Below, one piece after another: positions 15,046 through 23,343 of a stretch of DNA of 24,207 nt. The stretch is from CAVZMO01 sp963776195 (GTDB lineage Bacteria > Nitrospirota > Thermodesulfovibrionia > Thermodesulfovibrionales > SM23-35). The DNA is taken from assembly GCA_963776195.1 (NCBI GenBank), contig CAVZMO010000005.1:1-24207 (forward strand), written 5' to 3'. The notes beneath the pieces are model-generated. The model saw only the letters and a list, made by a program, of their open reading frames with translations. It had not been told where the DNA came from and ran no database searches. A program made the translations under genes and the position numbers. Position 1 is the first letter of the stretch, and the number at the start of each line of letters is the position of its first letter.

Positions 15046-16503
15046 TTATGGCCTTGTTTTCCGAAGGGCTGCTTTATAAAGCTCAATGTATCTCAGAGCA
15101 GACTTTTTCCAGGAGAAGTCCATCTTCATGCCGTCTTTGATCATCTCTGTCCTCTTGCCCTCATCCGTATAAAGGCAAAAGGCCCTCTTCAGGGCGTCCT
15201 GCATAGCAGACGGTGTGAAATCAGAAAAAAGGAAACCCGTCCCCCTTGAGGCCAGCGGTTCATAATCCTGTATGGTGTCCATAAGCCCGCCCGTTCTTCT
15301 TGCGACAGGGATGCAGCCATATCTCAGCGATACGAGCTGGCCGAGTCCGCATGGTTCATATTTCGACGGCATGAGCAAGAAATCCGAGCCCGCGTAAATC
15401 TTGTGGGCGAGCGTTTCATCAAACCCGATCGTAACCGAGACCTTGTCCGCATATCTTTGCGATATCTCTCGAAAAATCTTATGGTATCTTTCATCGCCTT
15501 TTCCCAGGACTACGAGTTTCACGTCGGATGACAGGATCTCGGGGAGAGACTCTATAATAAGATCCAAACCCTTCTGTTCCGACAACCTCCCGACCACCCC
15601 GATCACCGGCATGCGCCCTGCGTTCTTGTTCTTTGAGGTCCGGAAAAGCGATTTCACAAGCTCCCTCTTGCAAATCGCTTTCCCCGCGATATCGGAACAG
15701 CTGTAATTGGCAGGGATAAATCCATCTTTCGCCGGGTCCCATTCATCGTAATCGATGCCGTTTATAACGCCGAAAAGATCGTTAACCCTGGTTATCAGCA
15801 ATCCGTCAAGTCCGAACCCGGAATCCTCGTCGAGGATTTCTTTCGAATAAGTGGCACTCACAGTGGTCAGAATATCCGCAGATATGATTCCGGCTTTCAG
15901 GAAATTTAGCTTTCCGTAGAACTCGATACCTTGCGGGGTAAAAAACTCCCATCCGAGATTTGTGATGGGCATATCCGACGCCGGAAATTTTCCCTGATAT
16001 CCGAGGTTGTGTATGGTCAACAGGGTCGCTGTGTTCTTGAAGAACTTGTCGGACTTGTAAATTGTCCTGAGATAGAGAGGAACAAGTCCTGTCTGCCAAT
16101 CGTTACAGTGAATGATATCCGGTCTAAAGTCCAGGACCTTGCATGCCTCAAGTACACCTCGCGAGAAAAATACGAACCTCGCAGCGTTATCACTGTAGTC
16201 ACCCTCCGGGGTCCCGTAGAGTTCCTCGCGATCAAAATATTCGTCGCACTCTATGAAGTAGGCTGAAAGTTGATCGCTGTATATCCTGCCTGTAATAATT
16301 TCATCTCCAACAGGCACATTTATCGTGATTCCGGTATCCAGAGGCGGTCTCTTCCTTTCCCTTATTTCTTTATACAGGGGCAGGATGATGCGTGCCTCCT
16401 TTTTCATTTTCCGGAACTCCCCGCACAGTGCGCCTGCAACATCTGCGAGACCGCCGGTCTTTACGAAAGGGACTGCCTCCGGCGAGGCGATCAATATTCT
16501 CAT
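15046..16503 (-). CDS. glgA: Glycogen synthase
   Basis: A 485-aa GT5-family ADP-glucose glycogen synthase, which extends alpha-1,4-glucan chains. K15-T-G-G-L binds the ADP-glucose phosphates. GVVGRLSEQKGLDLI and the C-terminal SKYEPCGLGQLVSLRYG carry the donor-site glutamate. A longer in-frame reading begins at 16575, but it lies wholly inside galT. The family start MRILIASPEAVPF is at 16503, where ATGA overlaps the galT stop. This coupling gives a galT-glgA unit, pointing to storage glucan synthesis fed from sugar phosphates. No glgC or glgB is in the window. Confidence 0.94.
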   Translation of the reverse strand: MRILIASPEAVPFVKTGGLADVAGALCGEFRKMKKEARIILPLYKEIRERKRPPLDTGITINVPVGDEIITGRIYSDQLSAYFIECDEYFDREELYGTPEGDYSDNAARFVFFSRGVLEACKVLDFRPDIIHCNDWQTGLVPLYLRTIYKSDKFFKNTATLLTIHNLGYQGKFPASDMPITNLGWEFFTPQGIEFYGKLNFLKAGIISADILTTVSATYSKEILDEDSGFGLDGLLITRVNDLFGVINGIDYDEWDPAKDGFIPANYSCSDIAGKAICKRELVKSLFRTSKNKNAGRMPVIGVVGRLSEQKGLDLIIESLPEILSSDVKLVVLGKGDERYHKIFREISQRYADKVSVTIGFDETLAHKIYAGSDFLLMPSKYEPCGLGQLVSLRYGCIPVARRTGGLMDTIQDYEPLASRGTGFLFSDFTPSAMQDALKRAFCLYTDEGKRTEMIKDGMKMDFSWKKSALRYIELYKAALRKTRP

Positions 16504-17495
16504 ATCTTTGCCTCTCGCATGAACTTTGCGGACTCTTCGGGAGGTGTCGGGTTGATATAGAAACCGGAACCCCATTCAAAGCCCGCTATCTTTGTCAGCT
16601 TCGGTTCAAGCTCAATATGCCAGTGGTAGTAATCGTTCACCTCGTCTGAAAACGGAGAGGTATGGAGCACGAAATTGTAGGGGGGGATATCGAGTATCTT
16701 GTCTATCTGCTTTAAGACCACCTGAAGTATTTCCGCCAGGGGCAAAAAATTGTTGTCGGGAGGATAGAAGCCTGATTCGTGCTTCTTTGGCAGTATCCAT
16801 GTCTCAAAAGGCGCGCTCGCTGCAAAGGGGGCAAGGGCGACATATTGTGCATTTTCATAGATCACCCTCTTTCTGAACTCGAGTTCCTGACTAATCACAT
16901 CACAAAAAATACATCTCTCCTTCAGATCATAATAACGTTTGGCCGAATCCATCTCTTCTTTGACAAGCTTGGGTATGATCGGCAGGGCAATCAACTGGGT
17001 GTGGGAATGTTCGAGTGAGGCTCCGGCTGCCTCTCCTTCGTTCTTGAAGATCAATACGTATTTGAACCGGCGGTCCCTCCGCAGATCATTGATCCTTTGA
17101 TAGTAAGCCCACAGCGCATCTTCGACAGCCTTCAGAGGCATTGTCGCAAGGGACAGCATGTGGTCGGGTGTTTCCACAATAACCTCATGGGCGCCGATCC
17201 CGCTCATCTTATCAAAAATACCTTCCCCTGTTTTATTCAGCTCACCATATATCTGCAGGGCCGGGAACTTGTTCGGCATAACCCTTAATGTCCATCCCGG
17301 CGAATTCGGCTTCGTATTTGAAGGCCGGAAAGCTATTATTTCTGATGGTGTCGTATATTCATTACCGTGGCAGAACGGGCAAAAACCCCCTCTTTTTCTC
17401 TGCGAAGGAGAGACAAAGTCTGTAGGCCGTTTTCCTCTCTCCACAGAAATAATAACCCATCTTCCCGAAATCGGATCCTTTCTCAATTCAGACAT
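16500..17495 (-). CDS. galT: Galactose-1-phosphate uridylyltransferase
   Basis: A 331-aa HIT-superfamily nucleotidylyltransferase. C39-x2-C42 (CPFC) and later Cys/His (CIFC; YYHWHIELEP) fit the zinc sites. H163-S-H165-T-Q167 is the active-site H-x-H-x-Q, with H165 as the nucleotide-bearing histidine. It would interconvert UDP-glucose/galactose-1-phosphate and UDP-galactose/glucose-1-phosphate. The companion glgA suggests supply of glucose-1-phosphate, and a related NDP-hexose activity cannot be excluded from sequence alone. GGAGG precedes the ATG. It is the first gene of the run and has a structured leader upstream. Confidence 0.92.
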   Translation of the reverse strand: MSELRKDPISGRWVIISVERGKRPTDFVSPSQRKRGGFCPFCHGNEYTTPSEIIAFRPSNTKPNSPGWTLRVMPNKFPALQIYGELNKTGEGIFDKMSGIGAHEVIVETPDHMLSLATMPLKAVEDALWAYYQRINDLRRDRRFKYVLIFKNEGEAAGASLEHSHTQLIALPIIPKLVKEEMDSAKRYYDLKERCIFCDVISQELEFRKRVIYENAQYVALAPFAASAPFETWILPKKHESGFYPPDNNFLPLAEILQVVLKQIDKILDIPPYNFVLHTSPFSDEVNDYYHWHIELEPKLTKIAGFEWGSGFYINPTPPEESAKFMREAKI

Positions 17496-17515
17496 ATATC
17501 CTCCAATAATACGTC

Positions 17516-17554
17516 AAAAGGTTACGGTCTTCGTTGCCGTAACCGTAACCTTTT
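17516..17554 (-). promoter_or_regulatory. Stem-loop in the probable galT leader, two pairing registers
   Basis: In the galT sense strand a 12-bp perfect stem (AAAAGGTTACGG / CCGTAACCTTTT) encloses 15 nt. The 5' arm continues as a second overlapping copy of GGTTACGG, so CCGTAACC can pair with either copy (loop 15 or 9 nt). The structure ends 10 nt upstream of the galT GGAGG, with UUUU at its 3' edge. Attenuation, mRNA protection or an operator are all possible. Confidence 0.55.
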
Positions 17555-17594
17555 ATTTCTTAATTGTTATTTATGCCTTCCGTAGATTTGTTAT

Positions 17595-17604
17595 TATTAT
17601 ATCA
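17595..17604. promoter_or_regulatory. Overlapping divergent -10 boxes for galT and the RNase Z-like gene
   Basis: The minus strand reads TGATATAAT (17604-17596), an extended -10 for galT. It would give a leader of about 95 nt containing the stem-loop at 17516-17554. On the plus strand TATTAT (17595-17600) stands 6 bases before ATG 17607, predicting a leaderless transcript. The two boxes overlap, so the promoters may compete. Confidence 0.4.
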
Positions 17605-17606
17605 CA

Positions 17607-18585
17607 ATGAAACCGACATTCCTTCACAGCCTCGTCAATGGTCCTTTTGAAGATCCGGCGCTTTTTGTCAGGATATTAAGGGAAAAAAGGGCCTTCCTTT
17701 TCGATATAGGAAATATCTCCAGGCTCGGTCCGGGTGACCTGCAGAAGATAACGGATGTTTTTGTGACCCATACCCATATCGATCACTTTATAGGGTTTGA
17801 TACGCTGGTCAGGGCGCTTTTAAGGAGAGAAACCCCGCTGAAGGTGTACGGACCCTCTAACATAACCGATTGCGTGGAGGGCAAACTGAAGGGTTATACA
17901 TGGAATCTCATAAAGGAATATCCGTTGAAGATAGAGGTTTGTTGTGTGGACAAAGACCGGATAATCTCATCAAGTTTTTACGCAGAAAACTCTTTTCAGA
18001 GAAAGGAAAACTACAGGGCTGAATTCAGCGGCACACTCTTGAAAGAATCCCTTTTTACCGTTAAGGCCGTCACAGTTGGAACATCAGATACCCTGTCTCG
18101 CGTTCTCGATAGAGGAAGAATTCCATATCAATATCGACAAGGCCTTATTGAACGAAATGGGACTGCCTGTCGGTCCCTGGCTCTCGGAATTAAAAAAGGC
18201 GATCAGGGAACAGAGGCCGGGAGAAACAGAGTTTATCATTTCGCAGCGGAGATATGCACTCGAAGAATTACGCAATATTGCAACTATTACAAAGGGTCAG
18301 AAGATCTCCTATGTGACCGATGTCGCATTAACGGATAAAAATATCGGCAAGATAATTGAATTTGTCAGCGATTCCGATGTCTTCTATTGCGAGGCGTACT
18401 TTCTGGATAAGGATTTGGACCGGGCTTTAAAGAGATTCCACCTTACGGCAAAGACAGCCGGAAGGATCGCAAGGGAGGCAGGGGTCAAACATCTGGCGGT
18501 AATGCATTTTTCTCCCAAATACCGAAATCAGGTTAAAAGCCCTGCGGAGGAAGCGATGGAGGAGTTCAGACATCCATCCTTTTAA
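17607..18585 (+). pseudogene. RNase Z-like metallo-beta-lactamase-fold hydrolase, one frameshift
   Basis: The product has the metal motif H55-T-H57-I-D59-H60 (FVTHTHIDHF), YVTDVALT as a later metal-site block, and a C-terminal HLTAKTAGRIAREAG with MHFSPKY, which are RNase Z/ElaC-like signatures. RNase Z trims pre-tRNA 3' ends; this could also be a paralogue of other substrate. The frame breaks near 18072-18075. Removing one base joins KAVT to LEHQIPCLAFSIEEEF, as the family expects, and reads to the stop at 18583-18585. It overlaps the end of fabF on the other strand by 20 bp. It has no ribosome site, and a -10 box lies next to the ATG. Confidence 0.78.
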
Positions 18586-19882
18586 AGATCAATACCGCAT
18601 TCACTCCCCCGAAACCGAATGACTGAGAAAGCGCAAACTCAATCTCGGCTTTTCTCGGTTCATCTACATAATCGAGATCGCATTCAGGGTCTCTCTCTTT
18701 AAGATTGATTGTGGGCGGTATGATCCCCTCATTCATGCTTAACAAGGTGAACGCGGCTTCGAGGGCCCCTGATGCGGCGAGCATATGGCCTGTCACAGAT
18801 TTTACAGAAGCAATAGGGATATGATAGGCACTCATGCCAAAGGACAGCTTTATCGCCCCGGTCTCTGTCTTGTCCCCCAGAGGCGTTGACGTCCCATGGG
18901 CGCTGACAAGATCAACATCCTCCGGCTTCAATTCCGCTTCGTCCAGGGCCTTCTTTATAGCCCTGGCCTCACTCTCGGCAGACGGGATTGTCTGATGAAA
19001 CGAATCCGTCGTATTGCCGTAGCCTACAATCTCTCCGTAAGTCCTTACTCCTCTCTTGAGGGCGCTCCTGTACTCTTCGAGAACAAGAATGCATGCTCCT
19101 TCTGACAGAACAAACCCGTCTCTTGTCCTGTCAAATGGCCTGCTGGCAGAGGCATCGTTTATACGCGATAAGGCGCCCGAAGCGCCGTACCCTTCAACGC
19201 ATATCCTGCAAATAGGCGCCTCAGTGCCTCCGCAGAGGACCAGGGTCTCGTAGCCGGACTTGATTAATCTGTATGCTTCACCTATTGCGCTCATGCCCGA
19301 TGCGCAGGCACTGGATATGCCGAGACAATAACCTTTTATTCCGAGTTTCCGGGCGACATACGACGGAGCCATGCTGATCGTTGTTGATGGCATGAGATAG
19401 GCTGATGTCCGTGAAGTGTACGGCGCTGGATGAGAAGAGTACGTTTTCCGCAATTCTTTTTCTATTGTGCCTATTCCGCCGCGGCTGGATCCCACAATAA
19501 CGCCGGCCCCTTCAAGGAACGGGTGAAGAGTAAAGCGTAAGGAGTTAAGTGTCCCCCCCTCATTAAAGGGGGGCGGGAGAGGTGATTCGTTACCCCTGGT
19601 CGACAAATCTTCGATCAGTCCGGCATCCTCTGCCGCCATGATCGCTGCGGGGACAGCATAATGTACAAAGGGGTCGAGACGAATTATTTCCTTACGGGTG
19701 AGATACTTTCCTGCGTCAAACTCCTTTAGCTCTCCAGCGACTTTCCATTTGATGCCGGAGACATCAAATCTTGTTATTGGTGCTATGCCGGACAACCCTT
19801 CTTTTGCAGCAGCCCACGACTCCGTCAATGAATTTCCGATAGGACAAACAGCGCCGATCCCTGTTACAACAACCCGATTCAT
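18566..19882 (-). CDS. fabF: 3-oxoacyl-ACP synthase II
   Basis: A 438-aa condensing enzyme that elongates acyl-ACP with malonyl-ACP. The Cys-His-His triad is C193 (SSACASGMSAIG), H329 (SAHGTSTPLGD) and H366 (SVTGHMLAASGA). FabF proteins are usually about 410-415 aa. The excess is one block of about 28 residues (97-124) between the AAEDAGL helix and GVIVGSSRGG, coded by a palindromic repeat. The remaining sequence is normal, so the enzyme is probably active. No acpP, fabG or fabD is next to it. Start ATG 19882 matches the family and has no Shine-Dalgarno. Confidence 0.94.
   Translation of the reverse strand: MNRVVVTGIGAVCPIGNSLTESWAAAKEGLSGIAPITRFDVSGIKWKVAGELKEFDAGKYLTRKEIIRLDPFVHYAVPAAIMAAEDAGLIEDLSTRGNESPLPPPFNEGGTLNSLRFTLHPFLEGAGVIVGSSRGGIGTIEKELRKTYSSHPAPYTSRTSAYLMPSTTISMAPSYVARKLGIKGYCLGISSACASGMSAIGEAYRLIKSGYETLVLCGGTEAPICRICVEGYGASGALSRINDASASRPFDRTRDGFVLSEGACILVLEEYRSALKRGVRTYGEIVGYGNTTDSFHQTIPSAESEARAIKKALDEAELKPEDVDLVSAHGTSTPLGDKTETGAIKLSFGMSAYHIPIASVKSVTGHMLAASGALEAAFTLLSMNEGIIPPTINLKERDPECDLDYVDEPRKAEIEFALSQSFGFGGVNAVLIFKRMDV
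19511..19594. repeat. In-frame palindromic element inside fabF
   Basis: About 84 bases. A perfect 7-bp hairpin of C6T / AG6 lies at 19554-19560 and 19567-19573 with a 6-nt loop. The neighbouring coding-strand stretch CTTAACTCC-TTACGC-TTTACTC is low-complexity and typical of dispersed repeats. Its coding-strand left part (GAATCACCTCTCCCGCCCCCC) resembles the moeA element's left part. It is translated in frame without a stop. Confidence 0.68.
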
Positions 19883-19890
19883 TCTTAATT

Positions 19891-19899
19891 ATAATAGCA
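19891..19899 (-). promoter_or_regulatory. Extended -10 promoter of fabF
   Basis: The minus strand reads TGCTATTAT, an extended -10, 8 bases before the fabF ATG. A TTGACA lies upstream but only 7 bp away, too close to serve as its -35. A transcript would have almost no leader. Confidence 0.4.
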
Positions 19900-19938
19900 C
19901 AGTTGTCAAATCTCCTGATTCATTGCCCTTCCACAGGC

Positions 19939-19956
19939 CATAATGTTATCATTATG
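19939..19956. promoter_or_regulatory. Inverted repeat between divergent fabF and the RodZ-like gene
   Basis: CATAATG-ttat-CATTATG, a 7-bp perfect inverted repeat with a 4-bp centre. It lies in the 106-bp divergent intergenic space, the usual size and position of a repressor operator. No regulator is identified. Confidence 0.35.
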
Positions 19957-19988
19957 ATGCAATTTATTTTGTATATGAGGGAGACCCG

Positions 19989-20663
19989 TTGGTAGGGGAG
20001 ATACTCAAGAAAAGGCGCGAAGAATTAGGCCGGGATCTCAGAGAAATCTCTAATTGCTTGAAGATTCGATACGATTACCTCAAAGCTCTGGAGGACGGAG
20101 ACATTGAGAAGCTTCCCGCCGAAGTTTACATAAGAGGTTATATTCAAGAATATGCCAAAATTCTGAATATGGATCCGGGGGCCGTGATTAATGCATATAT
20201 GCAGCAGTCAGCGCCTTCTCCCCCGGAAACAAAAGAGATCCCCGAAGAAAAAGGTGTTCAAAAGAACAGGCTCAAGATAACATACGTGCTGATTCCTTTG
20301 ATCTTGGTCATATTAATAATGATCGCATCCTTTCAACTCTCAACACCGAAGAAAAAGTCCGAGTCCGCCCTCCCGGCCGCTAAAACCCAAGGAGAAACTG
20401 CTCCGAGGGTCGCCGCTTCCGAACTAGTCCTTGAGGTGGTTGCTACCGATACCACATGGCTTCTCGTCACGATAGACAAAGCAGATTCAAAAGAGGTCCT
20501 GATGAACCCCGGCGAAGCGGTCACATGGCACGCGAAGAAAGGTTTTTTTCTCAAGATCGGTAATGCCGGAGGAATTCGATTGGTCTTCAACGGAAAAGAA
20601 ATCAGCAAACTCGGAGAAAAAGGGCAGGTCGTACAAATGAATCTTCCCGGTTCCGGGATATAA
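19989..20663 (+). CDS. RodZ-like HTH membrane protein (HTH_25 + DUF4115)
   Basis: A 224-aa protein with a cytoplasmic Xre-like helix-turn-helix (about 3-60, LKKRREELGRDLREIS and VYIRGYIQEYAKIL), a basic juxtamembrane segment, one transmembrane helix (about 97-117), a linker and a periplasmic DUF4115 domain (about 140-220). This is the layout of RodZ, which links the MreB cytoskeleton to the cell-wall synthesis machinery and sets cell shape. mreB is not in the window, so a RodZ-like regulator is also possible. The TTG start at 19989 is chosen because GAGGGAG lies 5 bases upstream. The PilZ-DnaJ gene follows after 53 nt. Confidence 0.87.
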   Translation: MVGEILKKRREELGRDLREISNCLKIRYDYLKALEDGDIEKLPAEVYIRGYIQEYAKILNMDPGAVINAYMQQSAPSPPETKEIPEEKGVQKNRLKITYVLIPLILVILIMIASFQLSTPKKKSESALPAAKTQGETAPRVAASELVLEVVATDTTWLLVTIDKADSKEVLMNPGEAVTWHAKKGFFLKIGNAGGIRLVFNGKEISKLGEKGQVVQMNLPGSGI

Positions 20664-20716
20664 ATTGACTCACTGCCAGGCCACGTTATCCTGCTGAAAA
20701 ATTCGCGTGATACCTG

Positions 20717-22429
20717 ATGACATCTGAAAGAAAAGAAAGACTCTATAAGAGATACAAGCATAAAACGGAAGTTCTTATCTCATCCGAGGGATCGTCCTTT
20801 ACGGGCATGACTGTTGACTACTCATTGAAGGGTATCGGTTTTATTATTGATGGGCTTCCGGACCTTCCTGCGGACTCCAGCATGCATTTCAGGATTAAAG
20901 CCCTCAACCTCGATGCCGAGGGGAAAATGGTGTGGGCTCAAAAGTTTGATTCCTATACCAGAGGTGGAATCGAAAGAAGATCGATCTCCGGCTCTTTGAA
21001 ACACTACCGGTTCGCCGACATACTCATCGACCTGCAGAGAAGCGAAAAGAACGGGGTACTGAACATAAAAGACGGTCCAGTCATCAAGAACATTTACATA
21101 AAAAACGGGGATATGATCTTTGCCGACTCTAACAAAGAGGAAGACCGTTTCCTGGAAACCCTTCTGAATTTCGGCAAGATAACGAGTGACCAATATTATC
21201 AGGTGATCGATATCTCGAAGAAAAAGGGCAAGAGTCACGGAGCAATACTTGTGGCCCTCGGATTTCTGAAACCGGAAGATCTCATCCGGGCAGTTAAACA
21301 TCAGGTTGAAGATATCATCCTGAGTATCTTCCAACTGGAAGATGGTGAATTTGCCTTCCTGGAGGGACCTGTCATATCGGAAAAAATCATCACATTAAAA
21401 CTCTCTGCCGCTAGCCTCATTTATCGGGGGATCAAGAGAATAAAAAAAATTGCTTTTTTGGAAAGTGTCATGCCGCCGATGGACACGGTACTGAGTCATT
21501 CGACTAATCCCATGGACTCATTCCAGGATATAAACCTTGACAAGGCAGATAAAGATATCCTGTCCCTCGTGGACGGAAAGCGGAGTATCAAGGAAATAAT
21601 CTCTCTATCTCCGACTGATCGTTTTCAGACGGCGAAAACTCTGGAGGCGCTGATCAGCGTGAAAATAGTCGATCTCGAAGAAGAAGGATCTCCGGGAGAC
21701 AGAATTCACGAAGATATATTCGAGGAACCGATATCGGAAGTGGATGCGGGTTTTTGGGAAAGTGTCGAAGAAATTCATAAAAAACTTAATTCCGGAGACT
21801 ATTACGGTGCCCTGAACATCGAAAAGTGGGCGACCTTCGATAAGATCAAAAAGGCATACTATACGCTTGCTAAGGAGTTCCACCCTGATAAACATCTGCA
21901 TCTCCCGTCCGAAACTCTCAAAAACAAATTAAATTCGATTTTTTCCGGCTTAACCTCTATATATAGAGTCCTTTCCGATCCAAAGAAAAAGATGGAATAC
22001 GATAAAACCTCAGCAATCAAGTCTGCAAAGTTGCAGGGAAATGATGCATCCGTAAGTAGCGAAGCGAACAATGTTGAACTGGCGAGATCAAGATTCCGGG
22101 AAGGCAAAGCAGCGTTCAAGGAAGGCTCGTATGCTGCATCCAAAGAATTCTTCGGGCAGGCGGTGTATCTCGACAGTTCGGTGCCGTCGTATCAATTCTA
22201 TCTCGGCCTTGCTCTGATGAAAGAAAACAATTTTCGTGAAGCGGGAAAAGTATTGAATAAAGCATTGACACTTGACCCGATGAACGCTGATTATCTGGCG
22301 GAACTCGGTCACGTTTATATCATGCTCGGGTTTAAACTCCGGGCAAAGAGCGCCTTTGAAAAGGCGACCAACATTGATCCCCTGAATATAAGGGCTGCTG
22401 AAGGACTTCAGGTAATCAAGGATCGATAG
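20717..22429 (+). CDS. PilZ-DUF4388-DnaJ-TPR multidomain protein
   Basis: A 570-aa cytosolic protein. The N-terminal part is PilZ-like, with D34-Y-S-L-K-G39 (D-x-S-x-x-G) but K16 where the second Arg of R-x-x-x-R is expected (R12YKHK16), so cyclic-di-GMP binding may be weakened. A DUF4388/PATAN-type region covers about 90-320 (SGSLKHYRFADILIDLQRSE; GVLNIKDGPV). A J-domain covers about 358-425, with intact H389-P-D (KEFHPDKHLH), so it can stimulate a DnaK. TPR repeats fill about 455-570. The order suggests a signalling-regulated co-chaperone or scaffold, perhaps for motility or surface structures. No ribosome site precedes ATG 20717. Confidence 0.88.
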   Translation: MTSERKERLYKRYKHKTEVLISSEGSSFTGMTVDYSLKGIGFIIDGLPDLPADSSMHFRIKALNLDAEGKMVWAQKFDSYTRGGIERRSISGSLKHYRFADILIDLQRSEKNGVLNIKDGPVIKNIYIKNGDMIFADSNKEEDRFLETLLNFGKITSDQYYQVIDISKKKGKSHGAILVALGFLKPEDLIRAVKHQVEDIILSIFQLEDGEFAFLEGPVISEKIITLKLSAASLIYRGIKRIKKIAFLESVMPPMDTVLSHSTNPMDSFQDINLDKADKDILSLVDGKRSIKEIISLSPTDRFQTAKTLEALISVKIVDLEEEGSPGDRIHEDIFEEPISEVDAGFWESVEEIHKKLNSGDYYGALNIEKWATFDKIKKAYYTLAKEFHPDKHLHLPSETLKNKLNSIFSGLTSIYRVLSDPKKKMEYDKTSAIKSAKLQGNDASVSSEANNVELARSRFREGKAAFKEGSYAASKEFFGQAVYLDSSVPSYQFYLGLALMKENNFREAGKVLNKALTLDPMNADYLAELGHVYIMLGFKLRAKSAFEKATNIDPLNIRAAEGLQVIKDR

Positions 22430-22465
22430 ATGGCAAAAATTTTTCAGAACCTGTAAATTAAATAT

Positions 22466-23263
22466 ATGATAAGAAATACTTTCAGCATCTTAAACGGTAT
22501 TGGAGAAAGACTCGAAAAGAGGTTATGGAGAAGCGGGATCTTAACCTGGGACGACTTTATCGGCGCCCCGGATATAAGCTTCATAAGCCCCCCGAAAAAA
22601 GAGGGGTTCGATGAACGTCTTGCTTCTTCCCTGAGGGCGCTCGATCATGCGGATGCAGAATACTTTGCAGGCACGGTCAGGAGGAGAGAACACTGGAGAC
22701 TTTTTGATATATTCAAGGGGGAGGCGGCCTGCCTTGATATAGAGACGAACGGCTTCATGCCGGAAAGCGGAGGGTTTGCAACCGTGGTAGGCATATATGA
22801 CGGTTTTGATTACAAGTGTTTTGTGAAGGATGAGACCCTGACCGCCGAAAATCTAAGAGAGGAATTTTCCAGGTACAAATACCTCATTACGTTCTATGGC
22901 ACTGGCTTTGATGTTCCCTTTCTCATGAGATCGATGCCTGATCTGAAATTTGATATCCCTCATTTTGACATCTGTTTTGGCGCAAGAAAACTCGGGTTCA
23001 AGGGAGGACTCAAGAAACTCGAGGTCGATATCGGGATCAAGAGAGACGAAGCGGTAAGGGATATCGATGGATATGACGCAATAAAACTCTGGGAAGCTGC
23101 CAGCAGAGGAAGCCGCGATGCGCTCGAATTACTGAAAATATATAACCGGGAAGATACGGTAAATCTTTTCTGCATATCAGAAATCGTTTATGAGCGATTG
23201 AGGGCGCAGACAGGGATAGAGGAGTTTCTATCAATACCATCGCACGCAATGAGAGAACATTAG
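22466..23263 (+). CDS. YprB-like ribonuclease H-fold exonuclease
   Basis: A 265-aa protein. Residues 5-33 look like a short helix-hairpin-helix (LNGIGERLEKRLWRSGI). The rest is a DEDD exonuclease core: D91-I-E93 (CLDIETNG), D149 (FYGTGFDVPFL), D168 (PHFDICF) and D230 (YNREDTVNL). All four acidic positions are present, so metal-dependent nuclease activity on DNA or RNA is likely. Substrate unknown. There is no ribosome site, only A/T-rich sequence before ATG 22466. The next ORF's likely coding region begins inside its 3' end. Confidence 0.85.
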   Translation: MIRNTFSILNGIGERLEKRLWRSGILTWDDFIGAPDISFISPPKKEGFDERLASSLRALDHADAEYFAGTVRRREHWRLFDIFKGEAACLDIETNGFMPESGGFATVVGIYDGFDYKCFVKDETLTAENLREEFSRYKYLITFYGTGFDVPFLMRSMPDLKFDIPHFDICFGARKLGFKGGLKKLEVDIGIKRDEAVRDIDGYDAIKLWEAASRGSRDALELLKIYNREDTVNLFCISEIVYERLRAQTGIEEFLSIPSHAMREH

Positions 23264-23343
23264 CCGATCGGATAGCCTCAGCCCTTCGTCTTCAGAAGGT
23301 TTTCGGACAAACCCTGATCGAAGCTGGAGAGTTTCGGACCTTA

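Noticed and set aside
16504..16575. Longer GlgA starting at 16575
   Set aside because: The extra 24 residues are coded entirely inside galT, and the family start with the KTGGL motif at residue 15 fits ATG 16503.
19897..19909. TTGACA as the -35 box of fabF
   Set aside because: Only 7 bp separate it from the best -10 box, far below the 15-19 bp needed.
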